NCBI GenBank assembly: GCA_913020705.1
Contig: CAJWBY010000094.1
Coordinates: forward strand, 1-17,345
Reading direction: 5' to 3'
From: an uncultured Colwellia sp.
Lineage (GTDB): Bacteria; Pseudomonadota; Gammaproteobacteria; Enterobacterales; Alteromonadaceae
Length of the DNA stretch: 17,345 nt
Positions 13,963 to 17,345 of this stretch are shown piece by piece. The notes under the pieces were generated by a model. The model had not been told where the DNA came from. It searched no databases and worked only from the letters and a program-made list of their open reading frames with translations. The position numbers were made by a program, and so were the translations under genes. Within the stretch, counting starts at the first letter, position 1; every line of letters starts with the position of its first letter.

Positions 13963-16900
13963 TTAATCTTCTTCCACCAAGGTCATCAAAGAAGTATTAC
14001 CACCAGATGCTGTAGTATCAATACTGATTGTTTTTTCTGTTAATAAACGTTGAATCAAATTGTCCATATACTCAGAGCTTATTACTGGCAATATCGCACC
14101 TTTACGTTGAGCTAATTCCTCACTGATGTAATGTTTACGATCACACTGACTATCAACAACAACACCTGATAACGTTGGATGTGCCAACATTGTGGATAGG
14201 TGACGCAATCTTGCTACTTGGAAAACGTTTTTATCTTCACCTGTCGCAATAAACTTATCTCGAAATGCCATGGCTTCGTCATAGAACAAATCAGACACAA
14301 CGGTAACAACCGTATTACCGGTTGCCAGAGCCGTTACAATGGACAGTACCCAAAAATGAAAGGTCGAGTTTTTATCGACAAAACAGATAATATTACCGCG
14401 GTTTTCTAAATAAATAACATTAGACTCACCCGTTGGTCCCGGTAGTATTTTTGGCTTTTTAAGTCGCTTTTCTATGTCAATTAGTTGTGAGCGTGCCGCT
14501 GTTAAAGTACGGCTTAAATCGTCCGCTAAATCTTCAACAATATCAACATGGGCAATTTTTGCGAGTAACTGACGTACACAAGAAATACGGGTATTTAAAT
14601 CAGTTAATCGCCAGTTTTTCTCCGCTTGATTGGCATTACCCATCACTTTTTTCGCATCAGCTTGTGACTTTTCATCACTGACTAAGGCTTCAAGATGTGA
14701 CGGTAGCAAGTTAAATTGCTCTGCATCGGGCGTCGCTTTTTCTTTCACAAGTCGCGATAGGTAGTTTGGACCACCCGCTTTTGGTCCCGTACCTGAAAGG
14801 CCACGACCACCAAAAGGTTGTACACCAACAATAGCGCCAATCATATTACGATTGATATACACATTACCTGCTCGGGAGAGTTTGGCTAAATCGAAGGCTC
14901 GATGTTCAATGCGAGTATGAATACCCATGGTTAAACCAAAGCCAGTGCCATTAATTTTATCAATAACCTTTTCTATTTCATTGCCTTTAAAACGCACAAC
15001 GTGAACACAAGGGCCAAAAACTTCCTGCTTTAATACGCTAATATCACTAATTTCATAAAGTCGCGGTGCAAAGAAGAAGTGGTCGTTGTCGCTGACTTCA
15101 TCTGAAATTTCACACTGGTAAAGCAACTGGCCATTGGTTTTCATATATTCACTGTGAGCATTGAGGGCATCAAGGGCCTTTTGGTCAATCACAGGTCCTA
15201 CATCCGTGCTTAATTGAGAGGGATCACCGACATGTAACTCGGCTAATGCGCCTTTGAGCATGGTAATAACGTTGTCTGCGATATCTTCTTGTAAAAATAA
15301 TACACGAAGTGCTGAACAACGTTGACCTGCCGATTGAAAACCAGAAGAAATAACATCGTCAACGACTTGCTCAGGTAAAGCAGTAGAGTCAACAACCATG
15401 CAGTTTTGACCGCCAGTTTCTGCAATGAGTGGCACTTGGTCACTACCACGGTCAGCCAAGGTTTGTGAAATGATGGTGCCCGTTTCAGTTGAGCCGGTAA
15501 ACATAACCGTTTGAATACGCTCGTCGGGAATAATGACACTACCCACTTGGCTGCCACGAGCAATCACCGCTTGAACAACACCTTCAGGTAAACCTACTGA
15601 TTTCATTAATTCAATGGTACGCAAAGCTATTAAGCTGGTTTGCTCCGCTGGTTTGGCCAATACCGTGTTACCGGTAGCAATGGCGGCGGCAACTTGACCT
15701 AAAAATATAGCTAATGGGAAATTCCAAGGGCTGATACATAACACCACACCACGGGCTTCAAGACGCTCATCATCTTCAAGTTCAATAGCACGCTGTGCAT
15801 AATAACGACAAAAATCAACCGCTTCTCGTACTTCATCAATACCATCTTGTGCAATTTTACCCGCTTCTTTGATACACAAAGCGATAAGCTCGTCGGTATG
15901 ACGCTCAAGAATATCAGCAACACGGCATAATAATGCCGCACGCTCAGTGACGGGTGTTTCTGACCATGAAATAAAGGCCGCTTGCGCCGTATCGATCATC
16001 GCCAACATTTGATCTTTATCGTGATGCTGGTGAAAACCAATAACCTCACTATGGTTCGCTGGATTTTTAACAGCACTCGCCCCCTTAGGGATATCACTTT
16101 CATTCAGTCGGTTACTTTCAAACCAATTATCCAGTGATACTTTCAACGGGGTAATGATATTAATATCGGTTAAATCAAGACCTTTAGAGTTGTCACGGTC
16201 TGTACCGTTTTCGCTGTAATACAAGGCAATAGGTTTGAGTATTTGCTTGTTGTACTTGTCTTTTAAACGCTGTGTTTTCTCAACAGGGTCTTCAAGTAAA
16301 GATTCAACCGGTTGAGATTCATCAACAATAGCATTTACAAATGACGAATTAGCACCATTTTCTAAAAAACGACGCACTAAATAAGCCAGTAAATCTTCAT
16401 GTTGTCCAACGGGTGCATAGATACGACATTGAATACTTTCATTTTTGACAATTTGGTCATATAACGAATCACCCATACCATGTAAACATTGAAATTCAAA
16501 ACCTTCTTTGTCATCACCGGCAAGTTCAACAATCGTGGCTGCTGTATAGGCATTATGTGTCGCAAACTGAGGGTATATCGTGTCTCTGTAATCTAATAAT
16601 TTATTCGCACAAGCATGATAAGAAACATCGGTAGAAGACTTACGTGTGAAAACAGGAAAATGTTGATGACCATCCTTTTGAGTATCCTTAATTTCAGTAT
16701 CCCAATAAGCGCCTTTAACAAGACGCACCATCATTTTCCGATCAACTTTCAAGGTTAATTCACGCAACCAATCCACGACGAAAATAGCACGCTTTTGGTA
16801 AGCTTGTAGTGCCATACCAAAACCATTCCAACCCGCTAATTCATCATCACTAAAGACGGCTTCAATCACATCAAGTGAGATATCTAATCGTTCGGATTCT

Positions 16901-17345
16901 TCAGCATCAACCGTTAAACCAATGTTGTAGTGCTTTGCTTGCAAACACAGTGCTTTAAGTTTTGGTACTATCTCAGTCATCACGCGTGTTTTGTGGGTGA
17001 ATTCATAACGGGGATGAATAGCAGAAAGCTTCACCGAAATACCTGGCACTCTCCGCGGATCATTTTTACCTGAGGCAACCGCCGCATTACCAATAGTGAC
17101 TATCGCATCTTGGTACGCTTTCAAATAACGCTCTGCATCCGCCATGGTGCGTGCACCTTCGCCAAGCATATCGTAAGAGTACACATAACCTTGTTGCTCT
17201 TTTGTCGCCGCACGCTCTGTTGCCGCAACAATGGTTTCGCCCATCACAAACTGCTTGCCCATAATTTTCATGGCATAGTTCATGGATTTACGAATAACAG
17301 GCTCGCCTAAACGACCGATAGTTTTTTTCAATAAACCAAAGCTAT
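13963..17345 (-). CDS. putA: Bifunctional proline dehydrogenase / L-glutamate gamma-semialdehyde dehydrogenase PutA, 5'-truncated
   Basis: PutA oxidises proline to glutamate in two steps, passing electrons to membrane quinone (FAD) and to NAD. The frame is open to the right edge (codons continue past TTG at 17331), so about 200 N-terminal residues are missing by comparison with E. coli PutA. Whether a ribbon-helix-helix DNA-binding domain exists cannot be seen. In-window residues 1-330 hold the proline dehydrogenase barrel (YDMLGEGA, VPGISVKLSAIHPRYE, LVKGAYWD, FATHNAYTAA, and YAPVGQHEDLLAYLVRRFLE). Residues 400-880 hold the aldehyde dehydrogenase domain, with SPWNFPLAIF, FTGSTETG, AETGGQN, catalytic Cys672 in GQRCSALR, EVFGPCVHV and PFGGRGLSGTG. 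The rest is the ALDH-like C-terminal domain of long PutAs, closing with the conserved tail TTASGGNTSLMTL. All key residues are present, so the gene looks functional. A terminator follows the stop. Confidence 0.96.
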   Translation of the reverse strand, partial: SFGLLKKTIGRLGEPVIRKSMNYAMKIMGKQFVMGETIVAATERAATKEQQGYVYSYDMLGEGARTMADAERYLKAYQDAIVTIGNAAVASGKNDPRRVPGISVKLSAIHPRYEFTHKTRVMTEIVPKLKALCLQAKHYNIGLTVDAEESERLDISLDVIEAVFSDDELAGWNGFGMALQAYQKRAIFVVDWLRELTLKVDRKMMVRLVKGAYWDTEIKDTQKDGHQHFPVFTRKSSTDVSYHACANKLLDYRDTIYPQFATHNAYTAATIVELAGDDKEGFEFQCLHGMGDSLYDQIVKNESIQCRIYAPVGQHEDLLAYLVRRFLENGANSSFVNAIVDESQPVESLLEDPVEKTQRLKDKYNKQILKPIALYYSENGTDRDNSKGLDLTDINIITPLKVSLDNWFESNRLNESDIPKGASAVKNPANHSEVIGFHQHHDKDQMLAMIDTAQAAFISWSETPVTERAALLCRVADILERHTDELIALCIKEAGKIAQDGIDEVREAVDFCRYYAQRAIELEDDERLEARGVVLCISPWNFPLAIFLGQVAAAIATGNTVLAKPAEQTSLIALRTIELMKSVGLPEGVVQAVIARGSQVGSVIIPDERIQTVMFTGSTETGTIISQTLADRGSDQVPLIAETGGQNCMVVDSTALPEQVVDDVISSGFQSAGQRCSALRVLFLQEDIADNVITMLKGALAELHVGDPSQLSTDVGPVIDQKALDALNAHSEYMKTNGQLLYQCEISDEVSDNDHFFFAPRLYEISDISVLKQEVFGPCVHVVRFKGNEIEKVIDKINGTGFGLTMGIHTRIEHRAFDLAKLSRAGNVYINRNMIGAIVGVQPFGGRGLSGTGPKAGGPNYLSRLVKEKATPDAEQFNLLPSHLEALVSDEKSQADAKKVMGNANQAEKNWRLTDLNTRISCVRQLLAKIAHVDIVEDLADDLSRTLTAARSQLIDIEKRLKKPKILPGPTGESNVIYLENRGNIICFVDKNSTFHFWVLSIVTALATGNTVVTVVSDLFYDEAMAFRDKFIATGEDKNVFQVARLRHLSTMLAHPTLSGVVVDSQCDRKHYISEELAQRKGAILPVISSEYMDNLIQRLLTEKTISIDTTASGGNTSLMTLVEED

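Noticed and set aside
15243..15563. Minus-strand open frames overlapping putA in other frames
   Set aside because: They lie wholly within the conserved aldehyde dehydrogenase domain of putA and encode nothing recognisable.
1..17345. Mobile elements, CRISPR arrays, tRNA or rRNA genes
   Set aside because: I saw no transposase or integrase motifs, no regularly spaced repeats and no cloverleaf or rRNA-like sequence.

Overview
The window is AT-rich chromosomal DNA from a Gram-negative gammaproteobacterium, most likely a marine member of the Alteromonadales (Colwellia/Thalassotalea-like). This rests on codon and base bias, the nitrate-assimilation gene set, a long multifunctional PutA and a 7TM-type diguanylate cyclase. 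The genus is inference only. I see no mobile element, CRISPR array, tRNA or rRNA.

Positions 1-10950 form a nitrate/nitrite assimilation region, all on the plus strand. In order it holds the 3' part of a membrane-anchored Ser/Thr kinase, nirB and nirD (assimilatory NADH-nitrite reductase), nasT (ANTAR RNA-binding antiterminator), nasS (cytoplasmic nitrate/nitrite sensor), nrtA, nrtB and an nrtD-like gene (periplasmic binding protein, permease and ATPase of a nitrate/nitrite ABC importer), and an outer-membrane porin of the alginate-export type. No nitrate reductase catalytic gene is present, so it must lie elsewhere, possibly upstream of the kinase.

The regulatory DNA is the most informative part. 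In front of nirB, nasT and nrtA there is in each case a -24/-12 element with sigma-54 spacing. About 95-130 bp further upstream lie dyads or half-sites resembling NtrC enhancers. The nrtA leader also carries two adjacent hairpins whose six-base loops have A at position 1 and G at position 4. The second hairpin overlaps the 5' arm of a strong intrinsic terminator placed just before the nrtA ribosome binding site. This is the architecture of an ANTAR-controlled attenuator. The likely logic is that nitrogen limitation (NtrC/sigma-54) starts transcription, and nitrate or nitrite bound by NasS frees NasT to prevent termination ahead of nrtA-nrtB-nrtD-porin.

Positions 11160-17345 are not obviously related to nitrate. 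A small six-helix membrane protein (VC0807-like) on the plus strand converges on a 7TM-DISM diguanylate cyclase on the minus strand. Behind that lies putA (proline dehydrogenase / P5C dehydrogenase), also on the minus strand, which ends at a 30-nt palindromic terminator and whose 5' end is cut off by the window edge.
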